Source of the DNA: Lotus japonicus
Taxonomy: Eukaryota > Streptophyta > Magnoliopsida > Fabales > Fabaceae
Reading direction: 5' to 3'
Length of the DNA stretch: 64,000 nucleotides
Assembly (NCBI RefSeq): GCF_012489685.1
Contig: NC_080045.1
Location: 15,046,901 to 15,110,900 of the forward strand
The position numbers were made by a program, and so were the translations under genes. The notes under the pieces were generated by a model. That model did no database searches. It saw only the letters and a program-made list of their open reading frames with translations, and was not told where the DNA came from. Below are positions 23,907-36,205 of this stretch, one piece after another. The stretch's first letter is position 1. Every line of letters begins with the position of its first letter.

Positions 23907-25772
23907 TCATTGTTCTTCTAAATAACCTAGCTCTTTCTCCCATTTAAGGCCAAACATTTGTCTACCAAAAGGCACAATGAGGTTATAGCGAAAAACCTGC
24001 AAGGAAAACAAAGACATGTGCATCATAAAGATAAAAAACAGACCTCAAGATTTGCAAGGACCAAATTCAGTTTTCCAATTTCTAGTAGACATTACGGGGC
24101 AAAAAACAACTTAACTCACCTTATTATTGATTTCCCTTAACTGCGATTTCAAAGCCTCTGAACTCTCAACCCACTTAGAGTGATCTCCACTGCATTTACT
24201 TGTCCAAGCTTTCTTCAAGGACATCCTCCATTCAGATATTCTAGATCTTATCTCTTTGTTAAGCTCAACCCACTCTGGCGCACATCCATTCTTTGACAAG
24301 ATTCTGTATAAGGTGTCTTCAGCCGGATCCGCGTGAGGATTTGTATCAAGCTTAAGAGGCTTGCCTTTCCCAGGCAAGTTCTCAAATTGGCCTTCTTCCA
24401 TAGAATGCCATATTCTTTGCTCAACAACATTGATCAAGTCGGTTTCTGACCTGTCCAAAACCAAGTCATGTTAAACAACATTGATTAGGAGAAAGCCAAC
24501 AGAAAGTATTAGAAATTGGGAGGCCTATACTCAACCACAAAAGCTAGCTAAAGGCTATCTATGCTCTATCTCTAGCCAATGTGGAACTTTTAACACACCC
24601 CCTCACGTCCAGGACTGAACAACCTGGAACGTGTGATCAACAACAGCGGGTGGCCCAATTATGAGAGGTCTCCAAAACAAACAACAAATGGATTTAGGAT
24701 AGGCTCTGATACCATATTAGAAATTTGGAGAAAGTCATCAAAAGTATTGGATTCAAAGCCAATTCTACAGTAATATCAACTGTTCCTCTTGTTCACCATG
24801 CCTTTCCAGGTTCGCAACTTTATTCACTATCAGTGTTATCAAATATCCGCCATCGCAGCGCCATGGCGATTTTTGGCTTTCCTCCATGGCCGATATCCTG
24901 CCATTATTTGTCATGTATGGCGGGATTTTGGCTTCCCACCATCCGCAATAAACAACACCGTTCGGCGTTCACTATAGGAAAATATGGAAACCAATAATAC
25001 ACATACTAACAACGAAACTAATGCCCTTATTTTAAATTTAACACAACCTTACTATTATGGTTTGAAATCCATTCACAACCACAATTGAACATCACAATTG
25101 CAATTGCGACCGCAATAGCCGCATATTTTTTTATAATATCAGTGATCAAATCAACATAACAGCAACATAATTTATAAAAAAATTGTATTTATCTTTCTTT
25201 TCATTGACATTAAATGGGTAGGGTGACAGTAGATTGGTATATGTGAACAAGAGAATAGATATTAACACAAAATTTTAACATGAAAATGTCTCCTAAAAAT
25301 TGCAATTTTCCACACAACAGCACTGGTTTACAATCTAGTTCCTGCAAAAACATGAGAAATTCGAAGTTCTTGCTTGTTGTTTCATGTTTACAATTGACTA
25401 ATGCTAACACAGTAACCTGGGAAGTTATGAACAGAAATTTCTATAATTCCACATATTCACTATCGATTTGAACGTAGGAAACAGGAATTGATTGGAAGAA
25501 GAAGAGAGACAATGATACCTGACATTGTTGCGCTGACCACGTAGCTCAGGGGGAAGATTACGGTCGTGAACGGCGTCGATGACGGCTGAGAGGCGATCGA
25601 CGAGTTTCTTCTTCCCCTTACCGGAAGAAGCTAACGACGGCGGCGACGAAGACGAAGAGGAGGAGGAGGAACAACATCTAGCGGCGGAAACCAGCGAACC
25701 CTGCGAGCGGAAGAAGGAGAGCGAATTACTAGTGGCACATCTCCCAAGACGAAGGCACGTCGCCATGCCCAT
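23907..25772 (-). CDS. DUF1992 protein, DnaJ homolog C member 28-like
   Basis: This is a small DUF1992 protein related to the C-terminal part of DNAJC28; no J domain is present and the molecular function is not known. There are three exons: 25519-25772, 24120-24450 and 23907-23996, with GT/AG junctions and matching phases (NNV-R across intron 1, INNK|VFRYN across intron 2), giving about 224 residues. Residues 1-50 are Ser/Arg-rich without acid (CCSSSSSSSSSPPS), an organelle-targeting look. The DUF1992 core starts at LINVVEQRIWHSMEEGQFEN and includes LPGKGKPL. The last exon is the conserved tail NLIVPFGRQMFGLKWEKEL. The ATG at 25772 is followed closely by another (MGMATCL). Intron 1 (1068 bp) carries a TRIM-like insertion. 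Confidence 0.88.
24505..24740 (-). mobile_element. TRIM-like retroelement remnant in intron 1 of the DUF1992 gene
   Basis: A segment with CAATGTGGAACTTTTAACA is followed by CACCCCCTCACG (polypurine tract on minus). Further on comes GGCTCTGATACCAT, which on minus is ATGGTATCAGAGCC, the initiator-Met tRNA primer site. ATTAGAAATTGGGAGG (24508) and ATTAGAAATTTGGAGA (24716) look like two LTR starts. The order LTR, polypurine tract, primer site, LTR within a few hundred bases is the TRIM layout. Borders are approximate and the second LTR looks cut. Confidence 0.5.
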
Positions 25773-25833
25773 CACTCACCGCCACCGATTTTTTCTTCCT
25801 CCCTCCTCTTCATCAATTTCCCACCATTCTCTT

Positions 25834-25845
25834 CTTTTATATATA
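25834..25845 (-). promoter_or_regulatory. TATA box of the DUF1992 gene
   Basis: TATATATAAAAG on minus lies about 62-73 bases before the ATG at 25772. This spacing would leave a leader of about 30-40 bases. Confidence 0.4.
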
Positions 25846-26029
25846 TTTAATTTAATTTGGAAATGTAAAAAAATTCATTTTTAATCAAATATATATATAT
25901 ATATATATATAATATTAATTGAGTATGATAAAAGGTCATGGATGATATTTTATCTGTTAAATCAGTTTTTTTTTTTTTTACAAAAATCAATTTTTTTGGA
26001 AGTCAGTTTTTTTTAAATTAGTTTTGGTA

Positions 26030-26350
26030 TATTTTTTTTTGTGCATCGGAAAATTTACAAGCAAGCTAAATTAAGAGACAACAGGGAGTCTTTCGGCAGC
26101 AAAACTTCAAGCTCCGAGGAAGGGGAATTGACTACCATTACACCTGGGGTAGACATCGACAAAGCTCTATGGGCAAGCCAATCCGCTGACGCGTTTCCCT
26201 CACGATTAATCCAGCAGAGTTTGACCTGTCAGACTCTAGACAGCAAGTCACGGATTTCACGTAGAAAGGACGCATTAATATGGTACCTCCAATTTTCAGG
26301 CCTCTCAAGAATTGTGACAAGATCCAAGCAATCGCTCTCACACTAGACCT
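26030..26350 (-). pseudogene. LINE 3' fragment: end of RNase H domain and poly-A
   Basis: On minus the frame reads ESDCLDLVTILERPENW, then one stop, then VKLCWINREGNASADWLAH and a C-terminus LSLNLACL-stop, followed by an A-run at 26040-26033. The REGNxxADxLA motif marks the RNase H (RVT_3) tail of plant L1 ORF2. It is 5'-truncated. Confidence 0.7.
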
Positions 26351-26394
26351 GTCGGTGACGCTTGTTGCACGCAAACACTTGCTTATCCAAAAAA

Positions 26395-27000
26395 AAATCC
26401 CTTGTGTACTTTATGTAAAATATAATTAATTAATATATATTCATAATTTAGGAACTCTTTTTTATAATTTTATATTAAAAACTAAAAATTTATCTATCAA
26501 CTGACCAAAAAGGTATTCTACCCAATTTAAATTAGTTTGATTTTGATATTTGACTTCTTTATTTTTCTTGTGTTTGTAGAATTGTTCATTTATTTACACT
26601 TACAAAGTTACAATACATCAAAATATATGTAAATTTACTAAAATAGATCTTGTAATTTAATTTATTAGTTGGATTGAACTATAGCTATATTAGTGTCGAG
26701 CAGAACTAGCAACACACTTGTCAAAAGATACATTCTAATGGGAATGGATCATCTGACATTACGTTTTGCTCATATTTTCTCATGTTGAAATCTTGTTTTC
26801 TATTTTTCTCTTCATAAATACTTTGAGGTCTCACCCATAACCAATTAACACATATATAAAGAGAGACATAGATAACAATTTTTAAAATGAGAAAAATTTG
26901 ACATGAGATGATGTATTCCTCATTCTAACAAATTCATTGTGATTGGTTTATTCTTTTATCTCATTCTCTGTTTTTTTTTCTCAACAAAAAATTAAATGCA
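26395..27000. other. AT-rich intergenic, no gene
   Basis: No frame, repeat or signal was recognised that I can support. Confidence 0.5.
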
Positions 27001-27008
27001 GTCAAGTG

Positions 27009-27683
27009 CAAATTTGTCAGACTGGAGATAGGGAGAGTCTACATAGACTCATTTTAGGGAGATAAACTCATTTCACCGAGTTAACTCGTAGACTCGTAAG
27101 AGTCTAAAACTAAGTAAAACTAAATAAAATATGTCATGGTGTAGTAGGAACACATACTACAACCATCAAGGAGACATTAACTAAATAAATTCAATATTCA
27201 ACTTCATAATAAAGCATAGTTCAGTAGAAATGTAAAAGAATTAAATGAATGAACAATGAATTGAAAATAGATACAAATTGAAGAAGTGAGAAACAAATAA
27301 TTGAAATCAAATGAATGAAATGAAACAATGAATTAAGTTCCGAAACTAATAGTGAGTTTGGCTAAAAAAATTCCTTGATTCACATATAACTAAATCATGT
27401 GGAAATTTCAGGGCATAAAATCCGAATCCAACTGCTTTTACTAATTTTATTTTTAAAAAACCACAAATTACCAATTTAATTCGGGGATTTAGTGCAAAAT
27501 TTAATTTCCTCCTTAACTAATTAACTCGATGTAAACTCCCGAGTTTGTACCGAGTTTGACACGAATTTGCTCGAGTCAAGCAAATTTTGAGTTTACCTGC
27601 GACTGCGAGTTAACTTGTTTTTGGCACCTAGAAACGTAAATTCGGGCGAGTTAAAGAGTTGCCTCGCGAGTTTGACAACACCG
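27009..27683. mobile_element. hAT-type non-autonomous element, 675 bp, 8-bp duplication
   Basis: GTCAAGTG is present directly outside both ends (27001-27008 and 27684-27691). The ends CAAATTTGTCAGACTGG and (minus) CGGTGTTGTCAAACTCG agree at 11 of 17 positions. Near the ends there are many GAGTTAACTCG, ACTCGTAGACTCG and CTCGCGAGT motifs. It is non-coding. Confidence 0.65.
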
Positions 27684-27691
27684 GTCAAGTG

Positions 27692-28331
27692 GCGTGGAAT
27701 GATAACATTTTCTACTAAGATAGATATAACTTATTAAAGTGACAATGCTAACTATGTGGAGGGAGGACCAAAGAAGAAATTAGTAAGGAGATAAGATTTG
27801 CGCTTGCATCATTATACATCCACATACAAGTTAAATGTCTGCAAACCTAATAAAAGGATCAAAACTGACAACATAGAAAAAAGAGAATGAACCTCAACTT
27901 ATACCCCGCCAAAGAATCTACATCACTCGCCCAAGGACACATTTGCTCTATTCCCCCACAATATAGGTATTGGGAACTTCACATTCTAACTCCCATCTAG
28001 GGGCAGCAGACTCCAGAATTCACACCTCGGGGCCTAACATTTTGATCACACGACCACAAGGAATTTTCTATGTTCAAGATCATCCATAGACTTACAATGT
28101 TATTATATGTAATAAAAAATCCTTGTAAAATATCAAAGAGGAAAATCCACCAAGATAACATTAAAAACCAAGACTGAACAGGAACTCTCCACCCAAAAAT
28201 TTAAACCATGATAGCATGTGTCCATGTGAAATAATTCAAGCATTTGATACCATGATACCAATCCTTGGCCATCATTGCAAATTCAAGAGCAAAAAACGAA
28301 GTAATCAACACCCTTTAACTTATTGACTTCT
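27692..28331. other. intergenic, 3' flank of the helicase gene
   Basis: No gene is seen. The last part should contain the 3'UTR of the helicase gene on minus. Confidence 0.5.
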
Positions 28332-31300
28332 TCATATCAAACCAGCTTCCTTGAGACATGCTTTAAAGTCTTCAGTGCTCTTTTCTCGCACCTGCATCCC
28401 AAGTAACATTAACAAATGAATTTAAGATGCACATGTTAACAACACTTTCAACGAGCATAGAAAATCAATTGAAATTTGCAGAATTGATGTTTTGTATCAT
28501 GCTGTATTGGAGGGAAAACCGAAAGAGTAATGTAAGTGTTAGAGTTGGTTTTCCCCTAACAGCCAAACAAAAGGAAACAGGAGTAAAGAGGGTAATATTT
28601 CTGGAATTTTCTGAATATTATTTAAAATTAAATAAAAGACACAAAGAAGGATTTCCTTCTTTTACAAAAGGAACCCCTTCACAAGGTAAAAACCTTACTA
28701 GCTCAATAATCAAATTCCTACTTAAACTAATGAGAGGCCTCTTGTTTATAATAAAATAATCCTAATAGAGAGACTTAACCCATTAGAAATAAAAGATACT
28801 CTACTCATAATCTAAAAGATAACCAAATCAAAATAAAAGATCAATGCCTAAACAAAATAAAAACCTCTTAAAATAAGCTAAACCTAGATATTTAGAATCC
28901 TAACAGTAAGTTAATTCTCCTTGGTTACCCAGCTGTTAGGGGTATTTGGTACTTCATTACCATTTACCACACCACGTTGAGGTTAGAAAATCACATTAAA
29001 GTGAACACCCCCATGTAGCTTCTACTACATGTGTTTTGGAGTGTGTGCACAACTCATTTCCAAACACACTACTAGTTAGCTGCACTGGAACTCATTTCCA
29101 AACACACTCATTCGTTCATTCCTGTTCTATTGCAATAGTCAAGGTGCAGTCTACATTGCAGCTAATCTCATCTTCCATGAGAGGTCAAACATCTAGATAT
29201 TGATAGCCATTATGCTACCCACGAACGTCTCAAATCGGGTTCATACAATTGCTTCCTTTATCTACTCAAGATTAAGAGCATGTTTGCACAAGTGTTGAAA
29301 AAAACGTGAAAGTCCTTTTTGTTAATGGGACAAACTTGGAGCTTTGGCGTGCATGGGGAAGCGTGTGTTTTCTGTTTTACCCACTTTCAACGTTTAACCA
29401 AACACTCTCTAAGTGGTCAACATCTTCCCAATTGTCTCTTATCCCGTTCCATCATTGTGTTGCTTTAAAAGGTAAGCATGGTATTGGTGGGTATTTATCA
29501 CCATTCTTGAACTTGCTGGGGAGAGGTATGGGAAGAAGAACCAAAAGAGTAATGTTAATAATACTTAGTTAGTTAACTCTCAGTTAGCTACTGAGCTATC
29601 ATCGTTTAGTTGTTGTATAGCTCTGTCATATAACATATTCGAATAAACTTTCAATCTTATTATAATCACTTCTCCCGCAACAAAAGCTACTTCTAATAGC
29701 TTCTACCAGAATCACTTCTGCCCCTAATATGGAAACTTAATGTGTTACCTAACACAAATAATTAGCTTACATTTTCATATATAAGCCACATAATATTTGT
29801 CTTTGGGTAGTAATTCAATCAAATTCAGTTTCTCACACATTATTTATCTTATCCAACATCATTAAAATGTTGCATGGAGCATCATAATCGAAGAACCACT
29901 ATCAAGTAGCATACCTCAGTTACATGGGTGCCGAAATGGTTTTCAATCTTTGACATGATGTTCGCATCCCTTTCATCAGATATCAGGTTAAATACAGCCC
30001 CTGCAGAATCAAATGAAACAAGTCAGGAAGAAAAAACAGTTTTGCACTGTTAGCGAAAATATTGTGAATAACTTAATGACGAACAAAATTACAAATCAAC
30101 TCCATTAAAATAAAAGGAGAAAGCAAAAAATTAAAACTACATTTGAAATAATTGCCTGGGCCAAGAAACACAAATTACCGGGATCAATCAGACCAACAAA
30201 GGGTCTGCTTGGTTAAGTGGAAAGTGAAAATTTATTAGAGATAACAAAATCCAGATACATGGTCAATTTATGAATTCTAATTATTAATCTAGACTTTTTT
30301 AAGTCCAAAATAACATTAACTTTCCGTTACTCAATATGCTTCAAATATTACTAGCTCCCCATAGTAATAATAGAGCCAAAATCAAATTTTGAACCAATGA
30401 AACAAGTTGAGAGCTAAATTTTCCTTTGGAGGAAAATATTACCTACCAAGTTCCAACTACCCGGGGCTCAGGTCTACCCTTATCATTGCAATATAATTGA
30501 AAGCATGGCTAAAGCGGGCACATTGATTTGTAAGAGATACATGACCTCTTTACAATGCTAAAGTTCAACTAACCAACTTACATGAGCTACACCATCACCA
30601 CATAAAAAAGTAACAATAGGAAGCTCACTGATTACAACAATTTTTAACAATAATGGGAACTACATGATAGCAAGAAGACAATTTTCAAAACTTACCCTTA
30701 CGCCCAAAACGCCCAGCCCTACCAACCCTGTGCAAATACACCTCATAATCAGGCTCGGGTTCACGGGTATACTCAGCAGTGTGTTTCACCGGAAGATCAT
30801 AGTTGATAACCAAATTAATCTGGACAAATATACAGTGGAAGGATGTAATCACACTGAAAAGCAAGTGAGTAAATACACAAAAAGGGAAGGGACAGAGAGA
30901 GGGCAGAACCAATTCAGCACCTGTTGTTGATCAAAGCCGCGGGCAAGAACATCGGTTGATATCAGAACCTGAGTTAACCCATCTCTGAACTCCTTGACAA
31001 TCTTGTCTCTATCTTCATTATTAAGAGCACCTTGTATGGCAGTAACCTCGTAGCCCAAATCAACAAGTGCTTTATGCAACATCTTTGCGCTATTTCTTGT
31101 GCGTACAAATATAATAGTTTGCCCCATGTTCTCTCCATTTTCAAATATGTAATCCCGTATCACTTCAATCTTAGAGAGTTCATCAAGACAACGCACTTTA
31201 TATTGCTTCACTGCATCTAAAGATAGTTCTTCTTTCCTCACAAAAAGTTGATTGTGATCCTTCTTAACTACCTTTGAAACAAAGTTCTTGACTTTATCAT

Positions 31301-33731
31301 TGAAAGTAGCAGAAAACAAAAGAACCTGGAGAATCACAACCCAATCAAAATTCTTAGTAACAAAAAAACACTGAAAAAATCAACTACATCACATTAAAGA
31401 AGACACGAGCATTTGAATTACTTGAGGAATAGCCAAACTACGTAAAAAGTTTATTCAAGTGCAAGGAGAAACAGTTATATTTCCCCTCAACGAAAATCCA
31501 AACTTAGTTATACTCATTACCGATCATCAAGCAAAAGAAGATTTAATCTTTATAGCTGAAGATTCTAATTCCTAGTTAGACAAAAATGTATTACTGAACA
31601 GAATCAGATCACTAGAAAGAAATGAAAGAGCAATGCTCCCAGCCAATTTATGAGTTCCCTTGTCCATTTCTTTTACCCCCAAGCCATAAACCGAAATAGG
31701 AAAGTACATGTGGTCCTCATCATGTTTGAATTTCTCCATTTAAAAATTTTCATCGGATCTCTTTGTCTCTTCTCTAACTTCCCTCCTAACTCTTTATACA
31801 AGTTATTCCCTGAGGCTCCCTCCAAACGTAATTCTTGGACCTAAGAAAAAAAACTGGCAGGGGCTTTATACAAGTCACTTTCTACAGGGCTTGCGTGATT
31901 TAACTTATTTTAATAATATAAAGCATGTTTTTTTAAGTCCTTATATTTTAAGAACTAAATAACATTTTAAGCAAAAAAAACAAGAATAGGGATGGCAATT
32001 TCCACATGAATATGGGGATCCTCGTGGGAAGTGGGAACTTCACCGTCACCGCCAACCCCACCCCCCACCCCCCCCCCCCCCCCTCTAGATAGGTATAAGT
32101 TTGAGAAACTAATTAAAAGACAAAATCCGCCACTAACATCATATATCCATATGTATGAGCATACTGTCCCTATAAATGAAGAAATATTTGCAGAAAGAAA
32201 GTCTAAACAAGTTGCATAAGACTAAACCGACCATAATCTGATATATCAACATTTTAAAAGTGCAGCAGTAATTTGACACAGATATTCATGCAGTTAATCA
32301 ATGTATAATGAAGATGTGTCTAATTGGCCTTAATCCAAGTCAATGCAAAAACTTCTTGAATGTTGAAATGTCACGCATGCAAGCACAATAAGCAGAAGAG
32401 GGTACAACAAACCTGACAGCCAGAATTCAATTTTTCAATTTCTTTCATTATCCTCAAAGAATCATCTTGAAATCCATCCTGCAACACGACAATTAAGAAT
32501 AATTAAGGAAACTAAACCCCAGCATATTTACAAACCAAAACCTGCTAACAGAAACAATTAAAGGAAAAAAAAAATGCAATAATAATTCACTAAACCACAC
32601 CAATTCACTTATCCTAATTGACTAATAAATCGGAAGAGTAATAATAAAAATCAGGAAGAATTCAAGAATGATAAGGTCATGTAACAAGCCAAAGAACAGT
32701 TCATCCGCAATACTGAATTACCTCAGCAAGCATTTGATCAGCCTCATCAAAAACAAGAATCTTTAACCTCGCCACCCCGAGTTTCTTAAAACTTATCCAC
32801 TTCTTAATGGTGCCAGGAGTCCCAATGACCACGTGAGCCATAACTGGCGGACGTTTGTTGATCGGAATCACATCCCTGCTGTCCATGGGCACAGCACATT
32901 CTGAACTAATCCCAGTATACTTCCCCATCTTTCGCAAAACCTCAATATTCTGCCACACAAACACAACAACAATAAACACCCAAGCAACATCATTCAACAC
33001 TAACAATTCCCCTTTGATTACCAATCAAAAAGTACGAAAACCCGAAAATAACACATCATGAGACACATTTTCTCCACAAAAAGGAACCCAAAATCACCTG
33101 AATAGCTAACTCCCTGGTGGGGCAAATGCAGAGGGCTTGGGGAGCCTGCAACTTGGGATCAACACGACTAAGCATCCCAAGCACAAAACAAGTGGTCTTG
33201 CCGGAACCATTATGAGCCTGTGCGATCAAGTCTCTATGTGGAGGGCTCAGGATCATGGGCAAGCTTATGCCTTGGATTTTGCTAGGCTTCTGGAACTTCA
33301 TCTCCACGTAAAGTCCCTTCACCAGCTCCGGCGAGAGACTCAAGTCTTCAAACGTCGCCGCCGAGGTATACGGAGTGTCGCCGGAGGAAACCTGCACCAA
33401 AATTGGACGCACAAACAAAACCCTAAACCGTGAATTTCATTCTCGCCGCCGAGAAAGAGGAAGAAGATTAGGGTGTTACCGCTTGTATATTGGAGTCGTC
33501 GGGATCGTCTAACAGCTTGGGTGACTTCTTGGTCTCGTCGATCGCTAATCCGTCGAGGTTGATGGATGAGGTTGCGGTCGACGAGGCACTGGCTTCTTCG
33601 TCGGCTTCGTCAGCCCAGCTTTTGTGTGCAGGCGGAGCAGCGGTGGCGGTGGCGACGGTGGGGGAGTCGGTTGCGACGGTGGGGGTGTCGGCGGCGACGG
33701 TGGGGGTGGCGGTGGCGGAAGATTCGGCCAT
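28332..33731 (-). CDS. RH38: DEAD-box RNA helicase 38 (LOS4/DBP5 type)
   Basis: This is an ATP-dependent RNA helicase of the Dbp5 group, which remodels mRNPs at the cytoplasmic face of the nuclear pore during mRNA export. Eight exons read in phase: 33480-33731, 33098-33391, 32722-32949, 32413-32478, 30921-31325, 30696-30819, 29915-30000 and 28332-28391, total 504 residues, close to the family length. The first ~85 residues are a low-complexity Ala/Thr/Val tail with SWADEADEE. Motifs in order: Q-type [19 protein letters not shown], Ia PTRELAIQ, Ib [54 protein letters not shown]. The C-terminus [11 protein letters not shown] is family-typical. All key residues are present. Intron 4 is ~1.1 kb with a poly-C tract; the last intron is ~1.5 kb and holds a solo LTR. 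Confidence 0.95.
28537..28906 (-). mobile_element. solo LTR, 370 bp, in last intron of RH38
   Basis: The unit runs from TGTTAGAGTTGG to ATCCTAACA with inverted TGTTAG/CTAACA ends. GTAAG flanks it on both sides (28532-28536 and 28907-28911). The TGTTAGGATTC end on minus and a TATA-like TTATAAACAAG inside suggest transcription on minus. No internal domain is present, so it is a solo LTR left by recombination, probably copia-type. Confidence 0.8.
31987..32092. repeat. hAT-like end and poly-C tract in an RH38 intron
   Basis: TAGGGATGGCAATTTCC at 31987 looks like a hAT-type terminus. It is followed by CACCCCACC-type repeats and an unbroken C-run near 32067-32082. No matching right end was found. 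The C-run is a likely place for assembly error. Confidence 0.4.
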
Positions 33732-34454
33732 GGTAGTAGCAGACGAGAGTGAAAGTAGAAGTGTTCTGAAATTTGCTGTTACAGAGAGAAATAGAGAGAG
33801 TAGATGAATTGAAAATATGGAGGGTATCTTATTAAACTTGATTTGCTTGAAAAACAATTAAATGAGTTCTACTAAGTACTTTTATATTTGCAATCCAAAC
33901 AGACTCTATATTATCTATCAAGATTACAATAATATATTAGCTTGAAATAGACGCTAATGATCAGATTACAACAATATTTTGTCGACACTAGGCGGAATAG
34001 TCGCGATAAGTAATTCATTCAAGGAATACAGTCTATCTCAATGAAGATTGGACATAAGCAACCCATTAAGGGATGCAGTTCACCAGACGAAGTAATCCTC
34101 GTCTTTCTCGTCTCGAAGAAATCCGAACATAAGCAATCCTTTTAAGGATACCCCCCATGGAATATACACAATAAGTAATTCATTCAAGGAAGCCAATTTA
34201 TTCACCTCGGCAAAGTTTGGACATAAGCAACCTGTCAAGGAATGAAGTCTCTCATCCAAAGAATTATGCTCATTCATAGAAAGATGGGCTAAAACAACAA
34301 GGTACGAGGCATGCGTTAAAGATTTCAAATACTTGAGTTTATTGATAAATTTATAATGCAACTAAGTACATTGACTAACAAAGTAAGGCATTCATTGATT
34401 TTGATTAAAGGAAAAATATTGAAAGCAAGATGAATCGGTAAAGACACGATTACA
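33732..34454. repeat. helicase 5' flank with diverged repeats
   Basis: ATAAGTAATTCATTCAAGGAA occurs near 34006 and 34170, and ACATAAGCAAxC with AAGGxATG follows near 34050, 34128 and 34225. The segments alternate roughly every 75 bp. No gene is seen. The left part should be the promoter of the helicase gene. Confidence 0.5.
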
Positions 34455-36014
34455 AATGATAAAGGGTTAAATATGTTTTTCGTCCCTGGACTTTCAGCGA
34501 GTGTTGGTTTTTGTCCCTCGCCGGCGTAAAAGCTGATTTTAACCCTTGAACATAACGAAAATAGCTGGTTTTCATCCCTGCCGGAGTGGTGGCGCTGACA
34601 ACCGTGGCCACATGTACCGGCGAGCTTACGTGGCAGATGAGGTGGTTTTTTCTTTCTTTTTTCATTTGTTTTTTTTTCAATTTCATATTATAATTTATTT
34701 ATTCTTTTCTTTTTAAAACAAAAAAAAGTAATTAAAAAACAGAAAAACAAAATCACCATTAGGTTCATCAGATTAGAATCACGTCCTCTCCATCCTCTCT
34801 CCTCTTCTTTTTACTCCTTTTCTTCTTCACCACTCCCAACCCTAGCACCCACCACCACAACAACTCCATTAGCGAGCCACCACCACCAACCACTAGCCAA
34901 CACCGCCTTTTCTTCTGGGTTTGGAAGAAAAATAAGCTCCAGATCTGGGATAACAAAAAAGATAAAGAACGAGGAAACAGTGGTCGGTCCATGTTTGTTC
35001 TTCAATTCGAAGTCAAAGCTCTGAACTTTCTGTTTCTTCTGGGGTTTTTCTTGATTTTTTCTCTGCTTGTTCCACTGGTTGTTGGGTTCGGTGGTGTCGG
35101 GTGGCTCAATCTGTGTGGGTTGGGGTTGAGGGTTGTGGCTATGTGTTGGGGTGGCTCGATTTGGGTTTGGTTGGGTTGGGGATGGCTCAATCTGGGTGAG
35201 GCTGAGGTGGGGGTGGAGGGTTTGGGTGTTGATACGTGTGATGCTGATTGGTTGAGATTTCTGGGTTGGATTAGGGTTGCAAGTGCTGAGGGTGGGGAGT
35301 TGCGGTGTGGTGGGGCATGTTAGCAAGCCAAGATCTGGTTTCTGGGTTCTTAGTTTTTGGTTCCAGGTTTTGGGTGGGGGTTCTTGGTTATGGGTTGGGT
35401 GGGGATTACGGTTGGGGTTTTTTTGAGTAAATAAATTTGAGGTTTGTGGTAGGGGACTAGAGGTTTTGATGGAGAAGAAATATCCAAGTTGAAAGAGAAT
35501 GAAGAATATAGGGATATTAGCTTTTGTTCCTCTTCTACATCTTAGGTTTATGGGTTTGGATTTTTTGGGTTTGGGGTGTTTGGGATTGGGTTAGTTTCTG
35601 GGTTTGGAAACAAGGAAAACACTTGAAGAAGAAGAAGTAGAAGTAGAAGAAGAAGAAGAAGATGAAGAGAGGAAGGTTTTTTAGAACGTTTTCTTCAGTC
35701 TGTGTGTATGTCTCTCATGAAGATGTAGATCTCTTGAAGATAAAAAAGTTTAATTTTTTTTAAACTGGTGATAAAAAGATGAGGATTTAAGTATTTCTGT
35801 TTATTTATGTTAATTAATTTTACTTAATTTTTTTGTATTTTAAAAAGAAAAAGAATAAATTAATTATAATATGAAATTGGAAAAAAAAATAAATGAAAAA
35901 AGAAAAAAAATCCACCTCATCCTCATTAATTGACGTGGAAGGACCACGTAAGCTCACCAGTACATGTGGAGACGGTGGTCAACGCCACCACTCCGGCGGG
36001 GACGTAAACCAGCA

Positions 36015-36156
36015 AAAGATACCCACTATGGGTAGGGTAAAAACCCGCTAGATAGGTATGGGGTTGGGTATGGGTAATTACCCGCAAAAAGTAATGGGTA
36101 TGGGTGCGGGTATGGGTACTATAGTACCCATACCCGCACCCATACCCGCACACACA

Positions 36157-36205
<49 letters not shown>

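Noticed and set aside
30685..30912. Separate small gene containing [12 protein letters not shown]
   Set aside because: It is exon 6 of the RH38 helicase read through into introns.
34811..35326. 171-residue Pro/Gln-rich frame and a 110-residue frame on the other strand
   Set aside because: They lie in the low-complexity middle of a MULE and overlap antisense. No domain is present.
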